DNA of 64,000 nt from Phycisphaera sp. (lineage in GTDB: Bacteria > Planctomycetota > Phycisphaerae > Phycisphaerales > UBA1924), in NCBI GenBank assembly GCA_020639255.1, contig JACKGZ010000001.1, forward strand, positions 310,001-374,000, read 5' to 3'. The notes under the pieces were generated by a model. The model searched no databases, was not told where the DNA came from, and saw nothing but the letters and a program-made list of their open reading frames with translations. The position numbers and the translations under genes were made by a program. How positions within the stretch are numbered: position 1 is the stretch's first letter; every line of letters starts with the position of its first letter. Positions 44,001-51,872 of the stretch are shown piece by piece.

Positions 44001-45605
44001 AAGCAGTTCCAGAGAGCGGTCGTAGTCACGCAACGCCATGTTCACGCTCGCCAGCCGGACGAGGGTGTTCAGATCGTTGGGTTGGAGCTGCCTGGCGGCT
44101 TCGAGATATTCGAGCTCGAGGCCCTGGTTGCCGAGCTGCTTGGCGACGGCGGCGGCGAGTTTGAGGCCCTCGGGGTTGGAGCGGTTGGTGGCGGTGTTGA
44201 ACTCGCGGAAGAGTCTGTCGGCCTTGGTGTACTCGCCGTTGGCGTACGCGAGGCGAGCGTCGAGGAACTGCATCATCGGGCGGTCTTCGGGCACTTCCTG
44301 TGCGAGTCGGTCGCGGTAGGACTTGGCCCGGTCCATCCATTCCTTGCGTTCGCCGACGTCGCCCTGTCCTTCCATCTGCGACCAGCGTTCGATCGCGGCG
44401 TCGGCCATGAAGTAGAGCGCGCGGTTGCGGTCCTCGAACCGCAGCCAGCCCTCGGTTGTGACGGGCACGTTGGGCAGCTCGGCGATCTTCTCGAAGATCT
44501 CGATCGCCTCGGGGTGCTTGCCGATCTGGCGCAAGAACTGGCCGTGCGCGAACTGGAGCCCGCGATCGGCGTCGGTGTTCTGCCCGGCGCGGTCCCAGAT
44601 CTTCTCGAGCGCGTCCCCGGCGTCCTCGGGCAACACGGAAGCGACGACGCTCGTGATCACGTTCATCGTCCGGCCGTTGAGCTGTGTCGGGTCGGCCGTT
44701 GCGGCTCGATCGGCCAGCAACCGGGTGCGCTCCTCGAACTCCGCAAGCGTGCGCTGGCGAGCGCGGCTGAGTTCAGGTCCGAAGAACGACTTGGAATCGA
44801 TGCCGCGCAAGGCTTGATCGATGTCGGCGCGGAGGAGCAGGAACTGGCCGGCGATGTTGTCCGGGTTGGTGCTCGCGAACTGAGCGACCGCAGCGTGCGC
44901 GGCGGAGTACGCCTCATTCACGAGGTTCTCGCGCCTGGCGAGCTTGGCGCGGTCGGCTTTCTTTGAGTGGAGCGTGTAGAGCGCCTCGGCGATGCCGATG
45001 TCGCCCGGGCGGACCTGGCGGGCGGCCTCTAGGTCTTCGATGCCCTTATCGAGGAGTTTGTCGTCGATGTCCGCAGCGATCTGAGAGATCACGGCGATGG
45101 CCTCGCCGCGATAACGGCGCAGGTTCTGCATGATCTCGGGAGATTCGCCGTAGAGGAGGCTTTCGACGCGGTCGACTTCGGAACTCAGAAACTCGTACGC
45201 ACCCCGAGAGGGCGGGCTCGAGCGCAGCATGAGCAGGATCTCATCGAAGTAGCGCTCGTGTGTGGCGAGGTCGGTCCGGCGAACCTCGGCGAGCGTTCGG
45301 AGCACCGAGCGGTACTTCTCGTACTGCACCTGGTACTCGGTGGCGGTCTGAGTCGGCTTGCGCTGGATCGCGTTCAGGAAGCCCTCGAGGTATTCGGTGT
45401 TGGTCTTCTCTTCGTTGACCGCGTTGCCCCAGCTGCGCTCGGCGGACTTCCAGTCGCCCGCGGCCTCGGCCTTGAGCGCCAGAGCCGCGTGGTCAGACGC
45501 CGACTTCATAAGCACCATCGCCGCGCCGAGGACCACCGCGCCCATGACCACGAGCAGCACGGCGGACAGAATCACCACGAACTTCACATTCACTCGCCCG
45601 GACAT
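41049..45605 (-). CDS. giant membrane-anchored TPR-repeat protein (module B)
   Basis: Predicted 1518 residues, with one N-terminal membrane span (VKFVVILSAVLLVVMGAVVLGAAMVL) followed by a large exported body of TPR-type helical repeats. The ATG at 45605 is chosen because the anchor starts there and an AAGGA site precedes it; the open frame extends 37 codons upstream into non-anchor sequence. The last 150 residues contain the clearest TPR units (NNLAYTLAKHEGNAAEAEPLARKA). It resembles in layout the TPR protein at 5883-10046 and occupies a comparable place in its operon. A scaffold role in EPS export is inferred from such neighbours. Confidence 0.82.
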   Translation of the reverse strand: MSGRVNVKFVVILSAVLLVVMGAVVLGAAMVLMKSASDHAALALKAEAAGDWKSAERSWGNAVNEEKTNTEYLEGFLNAIQRKPTQTATEYQVQYEKYRSVLRTLAEVRRTDLATHERYFDEILLMLRSSPPSRGAYEFLSSEVDRVESLLYGESPEIMQNLRRYRGEAIAVISQIAADIDDKLLDKGIEDLEAARQVRPGDIGIAEALYTLHSKKADRAKLARRENLVNEAYSAAHAAVAQFASTNPDNIAGQFLLLRADIDQALRGIDSKSFFGPELSRARQRTLAEFEERTRLLADRAATADPTQLNGRTMNVITSVVASVLPEDAGDALEKIWDRAGQNTDADRGLQFAHGQFLRQIGKHPEAIEIFEKIAELPNVPVTTEGWLRFEDRNRALYFMADAAIERWSQMEGQGDVGERKEWMDRAKSYRDRLAQEVPEDRPMMQFLDARLAYANGEYTKADRLFREFNTATNRSNPEGLKLAAAVAKQLGNQGLELEYLEAARQLQPNDLNTLVRLASVNMALRDYDRSLELLKHARDIRPDIPEIEEQIKIVEGLLDSSVETDPVKRVLIDALLAQDNGELDTAITTLQDGLKEHPDEITLIVGLGQLLNEAQRYDELKTVVARGLEIDPNNTNLKSLKMLADISGDIAKQIDAVEGREDLPEIERQIALHRLYLQNEDPDAAAKALAAARAIDPQNKLVVIYSFDEALRNKNIAEARRLYEANKDRDIDGAEGLAIRARIELAEGNTDLAKRTLQAAVDRGSVNAVTIKLLADVQMELGETFQALQNYKRAIAVRPDNVELVKGYIAVLSRLGRFDEALTEARTALSTGQRDPQFREMWLNLEGLVGDKQLAYERRLTIAQNEPDNARNTTLIIGLALDLRKFDEARTRLDEARARQDSLALAALDARWYADTNDIQQAVTVFAEFIASPANDLNDPSAYLAFGNFLIDRGMVDQGLTTLRQAQSIQSKDAPVADAILSDKLFELRRYDEAVPVLKSLIAADFQTDTARARLIESYLRLRKPDLARQEMSNLSQDELGSLSMMLMRADMLALEGKASESSDLIDQAIQDYPDNSLAYLKRATKLMSDRQTMPDAIADLTRAIELNPTSSDAYRFRSLVYSEMGRMDDAARDIVSSAEANPDSLQLRLGAISRLIELDREQMASDLVDTALKRRPTDLTLMMSAGDMFTNAGLHRTAMRYYERAWEQSKTFAIGQRLASSILEQPRPDLRRARQIAQDPNLTSTESPATYMLRAKIEKAAQNTEAVRANLTSAYDLIKANPNQLVAWTRSLPDLLETTPAALEYLAALDREKSLSQWASLFRAQLMLTDDASKSEGIRQLNRVIEAVQDAGIKLNALKFRSMARYSESDYSGAEADMRAALEIAPNDAEVLNNLAYTLAKHEGNAAEAEPLARKAAELDPNSRAALDTLGLVLIEVGKAEEAVPVLQRALSMAQTDVDKAPVLVHLARALLASGNAPGAQDAASEARTIIAGDTASYDEELRAELEQIQTELRNQ

Positions 45606-45636
45606 GTTTGGTCGGTCCTTTCCAAATCCAGGGCGA

Positions 45637-47472
45637 TCAGTCGCCCAGAGTGCTCTCGTTCGCATGGCGGTCGGCGGGGTAGCGTCCGTTCTGAACCTCG
45701 ACCCAGTCAGGGACACACAGCATCAGATCGGGCAGCAGCTCGCTCAGCAGGCTGGACGATACGGCTGCGAACTCGTCGTAGCTCGAAACCGTCTGCGAGT
45801 TGAACTGAACCTTCAGATAGAAGGCGTAATCGTTGCGGAGATCGAACGCCAGGAATCGCACCTCTTCGGCGCTGGCGGCGACCCCGCCGTTGGCGACGAA
45901 GAAGTAGCCGGCGAAGAGTTCCCTGCCGCCCTGACTCAGGTACTTGCTCGTTCGGATCCGGACATTCTCGATGTCCTGCGGCAGGCGGACACGCTTGCCA
46001 CGGGTGTCGGACCAGCGCCGGCTGGTGCTGGCGGTATAGATCGGGCGGTCCTGGGTCGACGCGGCCTGGTCGAGCAGCCAGCCCGACTGGTCGAGATGGA
46101 GCGGAACGGGCGTGCTCTCGCCGGACTGGGTGATGCCCGCGCCGACGAAGCAACGCTCGGGAACGTGCGGCACGGTGTCGATCTGATCGGTGTAGTACGC
46201 CGCGTGGAGTTCGATGATTCGGGCTTGCTGGCCTTCGGGCGGGTTCTTCTCCATGAACACGCGCGTGACGTAGTTGGCGGTGCCGAGCTCTTCGAGAACC
46301 TCGGCCGACACGATCTGGTCAGCGCCGACCTGAACCCACGAATCGGTCTCGCGCGGGATGGTCGAGACGACGCGGTTGCCCGGCGCGTAGATCGGGAGCT
46401 TGTTGAGGTGGATCTTGTAGTAGTTGATGGCCCAGCCCATGCCGATCGCCGAGCCGAAGAGGACCACCAGCATCACAGCGGTGACCGGGCGCGCGAGGTT
46501 GAGCCGCATGCGTGGCGCTTCGCCCTTGGGCTTGGGTTCTTTAATGGTGGGTGCGATCTTCTCGAGCGACCAGCCGACGGCCAGGAACAGCCCCAATCCC
46601 GGCAGCAGCAGCAGGGTGCCGATGAGCGTGTGCGCTTCGCCGGCGGCGAGGTTGCTGTCGCCCAGTGTGGCGAGGCCGAGAATCGCGACGCGTGTGATGT
46701 TCATGAGCAGCGCCACGGGGATGCTGAGCATCATGAGTGTGATGCGCTTCCACCACTCGCGTGTCGAGAGCAACGCGACCGCGCCGGCGAGCGCAATGAA
46801 CGCGACGACCATGCGCATGCCGCTGCACGCCTCGGCGACGTTGAGCGGGTGCTCGATGCCCGTGCCCGAGATGACCGTGAGGACGTTGCCGTCGACGTCG
46901 ACGGTGAACCCGAAGAGCATGCCGATGAGGCTGAGGATGATGTGAGCGCCGTCGCTGGCCAGGAGCTGGAGGGGCCAGGTGATGCGGAGCATGACACCCT
47001 CGGAGACGGTGATCATGAAGACGAGATACGCCGCCGGCAGCACGAGCCAACGCGCGACAGCCGGTCCGAAGAACACGAGCGCTGCGCCCCACATCGTGAG
47101 GATGACAAACAGCCCCTGCCCCATGTGGACGCCCGGGATCGGGCCGATGGAGAAGGTGAGGTATCCCAGAATACCCGTGCCAACCGCGAGCAGTCCGGGT
47201 AGGAACACGCGCTGGGTCGCTTCGGCTATCTGACGCCGACGCTGCCAGATGAGGTAGCCCGCGATGACCGGCACGAAGAACGCGTGGCCCCAGTCTTCGA
47301 GCTGGCGTGAGCTGAATTCGGATTGTTTCAGAAACCAGCGATAAAACAGCCCGCCCATGGAGAGGCAGATGAGCGCCAGCATGATCAGGTTGGCCGGGGT
47401 GTTCCAGTCGGTCAGCGCGCGCGGAGCGACATCTTTCGATGTCATCTCTCTCTTCGTGCTGACCGTGGACAT
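45637..47472 (-). CDS. exosortase-EpsI fusion protein (module B)
   Basis: A 611-residue protein. Residues about 25-305 form a polytopic exosortase domain with Cys216 (AEACSGMRM), Arg261 (NITRVAIL) and His281 (GEAHTLIG) as the catalytic trio. A membrane span near 330-350 leads to an outward EpsI/DUF3485 domain with VPHVPERCFVGAG (Cys441). It should process Pro-x-Pro-type C-terminal signals. Start choice is uncertain: ATG 47472 is used; ATG 47445 (after AAGAGAGAG) and GTG 47511 are alternatives. It heads the module B operon, ahead of the TPR protein. The same two activities are separate genes in module A. Confidence 0.92.
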   Translation of the reverse strand: MSTVSTKREMTSKDVAPRALTDWNTPANLIMLALICLSMGGLFYRWFLKQSEFSSRQLEDWGHAFFVPVIAGYLIWQRRRQIAEATQRVFLPGLLAVGTGILGYLTFSIGPIPGVHMGQGLFVILTMWGAALVFFGPAVARWLVLPAAYLVFMITVSEGVMLRITWPLQLLASDGAHIILSLIGMLFGFTVDVDGNVLTVISGTGIEHPLNVAEACSGMRMVVAFIALAGAVALLSTREWWKRITLMMLSIPVALLMNITRVAILGLATLGDSNLAAGEAHTLIGTLLLLPGLGLFLAVGWSLEKIAPTIKEPKPKGEAPRMRLNLARPVTAVMLVVLFGSAIGMGWAINYYKIHLNKLPIYAPGNRVVSTIPRETDSWVQVGADQIVSAEVLEELGTANYVTRVFMEKNPPEGQQARIIELHAAYYTDQIDTVPHVPERCFVGAGITQSGESTPVPLHLDQSGWLLDQAASTQDRPIYTASTSRRWSDTRGKRVRLPQDIENVRIRTSKYLSQGGRELFAGYFFVANGGVAASAEEVRFLAFDLRNDYAFYLKVQFNSQTVSSYDEFAAVSSSLLSELLPDLMLCVPDWVEVQNGRYPADRHANESTLGD

Positions 47473-47817
47473 GGGCAGACTCACTCCGGGGCGCCGGCGG
47501 CGCCTCGTCACCTGAAACGGGGGTTGTGCAACCCCATTTGCTGTTCCCGTTGATCGGCCCGCAGCGCGTCTTCCGTCACGTCCGGTTGTGTTTCAGGCGG
47601 AGAGTTTTCCCTCAGCCGAGCACCAGATCGCCCACGAAATGCCCTGCGGGATCGGTGATACGTCCATGCCCGAACCACGGTTCACTCGGATTCCGGAGAT
47701 CCATACCCGGGACCCACTCCGGTGGATTGTTATCACCCCGAGACCAAGAAGACAGCCCGAAGGGCCTTGGAATGGGCCCTTCGGGCTGAAGGTGCGGATC
47801 AGGATGTGCTGAACGAC
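47473..47817. promoter_or_regulatory. intergenic region upstream of the exosortase-EpsI operon
   Basis: No gene is seen in these 345 bases. They hold the terminator of the Wza-type gene (47754-47787) and, 48 bases upstream of the chosen exosortase start, an inverted repeat GGGGTT/AACCCC (47520-47525 with 47530-47535). The module B promoter is expected between these two. Confidence 0.5.
47754..47787 (-). terminator. hairpin terminator of the Wza-type gene
   Basis: Inverted repeat AGCCCGAAGGGCC / GGGCCCTTCGGGCT, 13 bp, with a 7-base loop. It begins 31 bases past the stop of the minus-strand gene at 47818 and separates it from the module B operon. Confidence 0.82.
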
Positions 47818-49416
47818 TTAGAAGCTGCGGTCATTGGGCGGGGCGCCGAAGACATCGTTGCCGAAGTTCCGGTCGAGCAGGAATCCGAAGCCGTAGGAGG
47901 CACGGAAGCCGCCACGGACGACGGCGAGGGGGTAAGCCCAGAAGTTGGTGCCCACATTGATGTGGTCGTTGGGCTTCAGGAAGATGTCGGGCTCGCTGTT
48001 GTCTGCGATGGCCTTGTAGTTGACGCGGATGGTGGCCTGGCGGTCGGTGCCGACCATGCGGGTGATGTCGACGCGCTCAGGGATCGCCAGCCCGCCGAGG
48101 CCGCCGGCGGCCGCGAAGAGCCTGCTCAGGGTGAGCTGTGGGTTGTACTCGAACGCGCCGCCCCGAGCGACCTGGCCGCTCAGGTAGATCGTGCCGCTGC
48201 CCGGCGAGGGCACGCGGAGAATGTCGCCCGGGCGGACAACGATGTTGTAGCGGGCGTCGCCCTGCATCAGGCGGTCGGCGGGGATCGAGATGATCCGCTG
48301 GGTGACCAGATTCTCGGCTTCGAGGGCGTCATCGGCGCGCTCGCGGAGCGTGCCGGCGAGGTTAGGTGTGTCCTTGATCTGCACCCAGCGCCCGTCGATG
48401 AAGATCCACTGGCTGGCGGTGGTGTCGAAGGGGCTGAGGCGTTCGCCGCCGGGTTGTTCCTGCGCGCCCGAGCCGTCGATCAGATCGACTTCCGGCTCGC
48501 GGTCTTCGGGCTGATCAATCATCTGCTCCGCGGCGTGGAGCGCAGATTCGAGCCTGGACAAAGAAGCTGACTCGAGCCTGTACGGAGAACCTGAGTTGCC
48601 GGACGACACGATCGAGGGGTTCTCGTTGGCGGGCTGGCTGAGCTCGTCGATGAGATCGATCAAACGGTCGGTGCTTTCAGGGGCGTTGCCCGTTTCGCCC
48701 GTGTCGGGGTTCACGGTGCGGGCGCCGGCGGGGGCGCCAATATCGGAGTATTCGTCGGCGAGTGCGACCTGGCGGATCACGAAGAGTTCGGCGGTGCTCT
48801 CGTCGAGCAGGCCGCCAGCGGCGGCAAGCGCGTCGAGTAGTCGGTACGAGGGCTCGGGGATGAAGTAGGGCCCCGGCGCACGGACCGAACCGATCACGCT
48901 GTACTGCTGCTGGCTTCGGCCGACGATGTTGACGCCGACTTCCGGGCGACGGATGAGATCCTGCGCGATGAGGCCGTCGGAGACGACCTTGCGGACCTCG
49001 TCGCTCGTGCCGCCGAGGACGAAGAACTTGCCGATGTTGAGCAGGTCGATGAGGCCGTTGTTCTCGACGCGGACATCGAACGGTGTGTTCACGCCTTGGG
49101 CCGGGTAGTTGAAGATCGTGACGACGAGAGTGTCGCCGGGCACGAGTCGGTAGTCGGTGATCAGCGGGCGCAGGTCTTCCGGCCTGACGTCGGTGATCTG
49201 GACGAACTCGGAGTCGTCCGGCTCGATGGCGGCGATCCGGCGGAGGATCGGCATCGTTGTGGGCGTGTGCTCCCAGTAGCCAGTAATAGAGGGGTTGAGA
49301 TAGCCGTCCGACTCGCAACCGACGGAGGCGAGTCCGCCGATCGTCAGGCAGGCAGTGAGGGTTGCGGCCGAGAGGAAGCGCCGATGAGCGCCTGTGGTGG
49401 TCACGTCGTTGGTCAT
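47818..49416 (-). CDS. Wza-type polysaccharide export lipoprotein (SLBB domains)
   Basis: A 532-residue outer-membrane export protein. The signal peptide ends near ASVGC, a plausible lipobox, although the N-terminus is long. A Poly_export domain begins near residue 88 (YRLVPGDTLVVTIFNYPAQG), with LIDLLNIGKFFVLGGT and RRPEVGVNIVG, followed by SLBB repeats (QYSVIGSVRAPGPY, RLLDALAAAGGLL; later GTIYLSGQVARGGAF and LSRLFAAAGGLGG). A disordered Ser/Pro/Glu-rich insert of about 130 residues separates the two SLBB parts. It is the only Wza-like gene in the window, so it may serve one or both copolymerases. Confidence 0.9.
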   Translation of the reverse strand: MTNDVTTTGAHRRFLSAATLTACLTIGGLASVGCESDGYLNPSITGYWEHTPTTMPILRRIAAIEPDDSEFVQITDVRPEDLRPLITDYRLVPGDTLVVTIFNYPAQGVNTPFDVRVENNGLIDLLNIGKFFVLGGTSDEVRKVVSDGLIAQDLIRRPEVGVNIVGRSQQQYSVIGSVRAPGPYFIPEPSYRLLDALAAAGGLLDESTAELFVIRQVALADEYSDIGAPAGARTVNPDTGETGNAPESTDRLIDLIDELSQPANENPSIVSSGNSGSPYRLESASLSRLESALHAAEQMIDQPEDREPEVDLIDGSGAQEQPGGERLSPFDTTASQWIFIDGRWVQIKDTPNLAGTLRERADDALEAENLVTQRIISIPADRLMQGDARYNIVVRPGDILRVPSPGSGTIYLSGQVARGGAFEYNPQLTLSRLFAAAGGLGGLAIPERVDITRMVGTDRQATIRVNYKAIADNSEPDIFLKPNDHINVGTNFWAYPLAVVRGGFRASYGFGFLLDRNFGNDVFGAPPNDRSF

Positions 49417-49694
49417 GTCTGTGGCATCCGGGCTCGAAATCTCTCAGTCACCCGCCATCCGTTGGCGAGATGCACACTCTATCGGACCTATCGGCCCTGG
49501 GCAGCGAGTCTAGCGGGCCGGCCGCCGCCGCGCCCACGGTCTTTGGGCAACGTTTTTATCGACCGGCGACCCCTTCGACGTGCGTCAAAGGCACAAACTC
49601 TGCCGCAAACGGGTGTGAGCGCCGGAGATGCGCCCTGTCATTTAGAGATCGGGCCTCTCTCGGCCTGCTGAGCCTGACCGACTAGAGTTGTCAG

Positions 49695-50816
49695 ATGACC
49701 GATCGACCCGACGTCGAACCCGCTCTGGCCCCCGCCTCGGCCGAGGCTCCGAGGCGACCAAACGCCCTCGAACGCACGCTGGCCCGCCATCCGAGACCCC
49801 TCGGCGGCGACCCCATGAAGAGGGCGTCCAAACCGGTGGTGAGCCTGACGGGCATGGTGCTCAACAACGCCCCCGAGCAGCCCCACCAGCTCTCGACCAA
49901 ACGCAAGCCCAAGTGGCTCAAGGCCAAGCTCCCGGGCGGGGCGGGCTACGACCGGCTCAAGGACATCCTCCACGAGCACAAGCTCTTCACGGTGTGCGAG
50001 GAGGCGGGCTGCCCCAACATGGGCGAGTGCTGGGCCCGGGGCGTGGCGACGATCATGATCCTGGGCGACACCTGCACCCGCGCCTGCGGCTTCTGCAACG
50101 TGAAGACCGGCAAGCCCCCGGTGCTCGACAAGGACGAGCCGAGGCGGGTCGCCGAGAGTTTGGCCCTCATGGGCCTCAAGCACGTCGTTGTGACGAGCGT
50201 GAACCGCGACGAGCTGCCCGACGGCGGCGCGGGCATCTGGGCCGAGATGATCATCCGCTCCAAGGAAGCCTGCCCGACGATGTCGATCGAGGTGCTGATC
50301 CCCGATTTCATGGGCGACGCGGGCGCCTTGCAGATGGTGATCGATGCCAAGCCGCACATCATCAACCACAACATCGAGACGGTAAAGCGGATGTACCCGG
50401 CCGTGCGCCCGAGCGCGAAGTACGACCGCTCGATCGAGCTGCTCCGCCGCGTAAAGGAGCAGGGCGGCGTCGCCAAGACGGGCATCATGGTCGGCATCGG
50501 CGAGAAGGACTCGGAAGTCCTCGACATGATGGACGAGCTCGTCGAGCTGACGAGCAAGCACAACGGCCCGAACCCGGGCGACCCGTGCGACATCCTCACG
50601 ATCGGGCAGTACCTCCAGCCGACGCGCAACCACCTGCCGATCGACCGCTGGGTCGAGCCCGAGACGTTCGAGATGTACCGCGAAGAGGGCCTGAGGCGAG
50701 GGCTGAAGGTCGTCGAATCGGGCCCGATGGTGCGCTCGAGCTACCACGCCGACCACCAGGCGGACATCCTGAGCACGATCGAGGCGGAGCGGAAGGCGCG
50801 GCAGGGCTTGGGATGA
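49695..50816 (+). CDS. lipA: lipoyl synthase
   Basis: Radical SAM enzyme that inserts two sulfurs into octanoyl-carrier proteins to make lipoate. The 373-residue protein has the auxiliary cluster cysteines C101, C106, C112 (VCEEAGCPNMGECW) and the radical SAM trio C127, C131, C134 (DTCTRACGFCNV). Later come TSVNRDELPDGG, NHNIETVKRMYP and the conserved C-terminal RSSYHAD. The first 60 residues are an Ala/Pro-rich extension not typical of LipA, so the true start may be the ATG at 49815 (residue 41). The stop overlaps the next small gene as ATGA. lipB is not in view. Confidence 0.95.
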   Translation: MTDRPDVEPALAPASAEAPRRPNALERTLARHPRPLGGDPMKRASKPVVSLTGMVLNNAPEQPHQLSTKRKPKWLKAKLPGGAGYDRLKDILHEHKLFTVCEEAGCPNMGECWARGVATIMILGDTCTRACGFCNVKTGKPPVLDKDEPRRVAESLALMGLKHVVVTSVNRDELPDGGAGIWAEMIIRSKEACPTMSIEVLIPDFMGDAGALQMVIDAKPHIINHNIETVKRMYPAVRPSAKYDRSIELLRRVKEQGGVAKTGIMVGIGEKDSEVLDMMDELVELTSKHNGPNPGDPCDILTIGQYLQPTRNHLPIDRWVEPETFEMYREEGLRRGLKVVESGPMVRSSYHADHQADILSTIEAERKARQGLG

Positions 50817-51031
50817 GCTATTGGGTGTACGTCAACCGGACTCGCAAGCGTGCTCGCTGGCACAAGGACGGTTGTGGATTCATCAAAATGCATGGTGGTA
50901 TACCGACCAATACGGATCAAGATTGGTATTCATGCGCGACAATGGAAGATGTACGACGTGTAATCTCGCGCGAGACGAAGGGTTTCAAATCATCTGAAGT
51001 TGGGGCATGCAGGATCTGCAAGCCTAACTAG
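50813..51031 (+). CDS. small unrecognised protein with possible metal-binding cysteines
   Basis: A 72-residue protein starting with an ATG that overlaps the lipA stop (ATGA). It has His17 and Cys21 (WHKDGC), Cys41 and a C-terminal CRIC (Cys66, Cys69), spaced like a small zinc-binding domain. The W-x-x-D-x-C ... C-x-x-C layout is loosely reminiscent of Ada-type metal sites. Its base composition is visibly richer in A/T than lipA before it and PPK2 after it, which suggests recent acquisition. Sixteen bases separate it from PPK2. I cannot assign a function. Confidence 0.6.
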   Translation: MSYWVYVNRTRKRARWHKDGCGFIKMHGGIPTNTDQDWYSCATMEDVRRVISRETKGFKSSEVGACRICKPN

Positions 51032-51046
51032 AAGTATGCTCCATAC

Positions 51047-51871
51047 ATGGACGCATACAACCTCCACTGCATCAAGCCCGGCTCGAAGGTCAAACTCAGG
51101 GACATCGATCCATCCAAGACACTAGGTTTGCAGGGGCCCGAAGATCAGGAGCGGGCGGCGGCCGATGCGCTGCGCGATCAGAACATCGGGGTGATGCAGC
51201 AGCTCCAGTACCGTCTCTGGGCGGAGGCGAAGCGGTCGCTGCTCATCGTGCTGCAGGGGATGGACTGCTCGGGCAAGGACGGCACGACGCGCCGGGTGCT
51301 CGGGCCGCTCAACCCGCAGGGCGTGCGGGTGTCGAGCTTCAAGAAGCCGACGGACGAGGAGCTGTCGCACGACTTTCTCTGGCGCGTGCACAAGGTCGTG
51401 CCCGCGAGGGGCATGATCGGCGTGTTCAACCGCTCGCACTACGAGGACGTGCTGGTGGTGCGCGTGCTGAATCTGGTGCCGAAGGGCGAGTGGAGCCTGC
51501 GGTACGACCACATCAACGACTTCGAGAAGCTGCTGACCGAGTCGGGCACGCGGATCCTGAAGTTCATGCTGCACATCTCGAAGGACGAGCAGAAGGAGCG
51601 CCTTCAGGCGCGGCTCGACGACCCGGAGAAGGGGTGGAAGTTTGCGCTGGGCGACCTCGACACGCGGAAGCGCTGGGACGAGTACATGGATGCGTACGAG
51701 GCGATGCTGGAGCGCTGCTCGACGCCGGAGGCGCCGTGGTTCGTGATCCCGGCGGACAAGAAGTGGTACCGCAACTGGGCGATCTCGAGCATCGTGCGCC
51801 GGGAGCTGGAGCTGATGGACCCGAAGACGCCGGCGATGGACGCGGAGCTCAAGGGTTTGAAGATCGAGTGA
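51047..51871 (+). CDS. polyphosphate kinase 2 family protein
   Basis: A 274-residue PPK2 enzyme, which transfers phosphate between polyphosphate and nucleoside mono- or diphosphates. It has Walker A GMDCSGKDGT (71-80), SFKKPTDEELSHDFLWRVH, the Walker B region GVFNRSHYEDVLVVRV (125-140) and a lid segment with arginines (RLQARLDDPEKGWKF) followed by DLDTRKRWDEY and IPADKKWYRNW. The length fits a single-domain enzyme of the class that phosphorylates AMP and/or ADP, although subclass needs alignment. It ends 1 base before the convergent SUMF-like gene. Confidence 0.92.
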   Translation: MDAYNLHCIKPGSKVKLRDIDPSKTLGLQGPEDQERAAADALRDQNIGVMQQLQYRLWAEAKRSLLIVLQGMDCSGKDGTTRRVLGPLNPQGVRVSSFKKPTDEELSHDFLWRVHKVVPARGMIGVFNRSHYEDVLVVRVLNLVPKGEWSLRYDHINDFEKLLTESGTRILKFMLHISKDEQKERLQARLDDPEKGWKFALGDLDTRKRWDEYMDAYEAMLERCSTPEAPWFVIPADKKWYRNWAISSIVRRELELMDPKTPAMDAELKGLKIE

Positions 51872-51872
51872 T

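Noticed and set aside
45358..47202. 614-codon plus-strand open frame opposite the exosortase-EpsI fusion
   Set aside because: Asp/Arg/Glu-rich shadow of a gene whose catalytic Cys, Arg and His are all identifiable.
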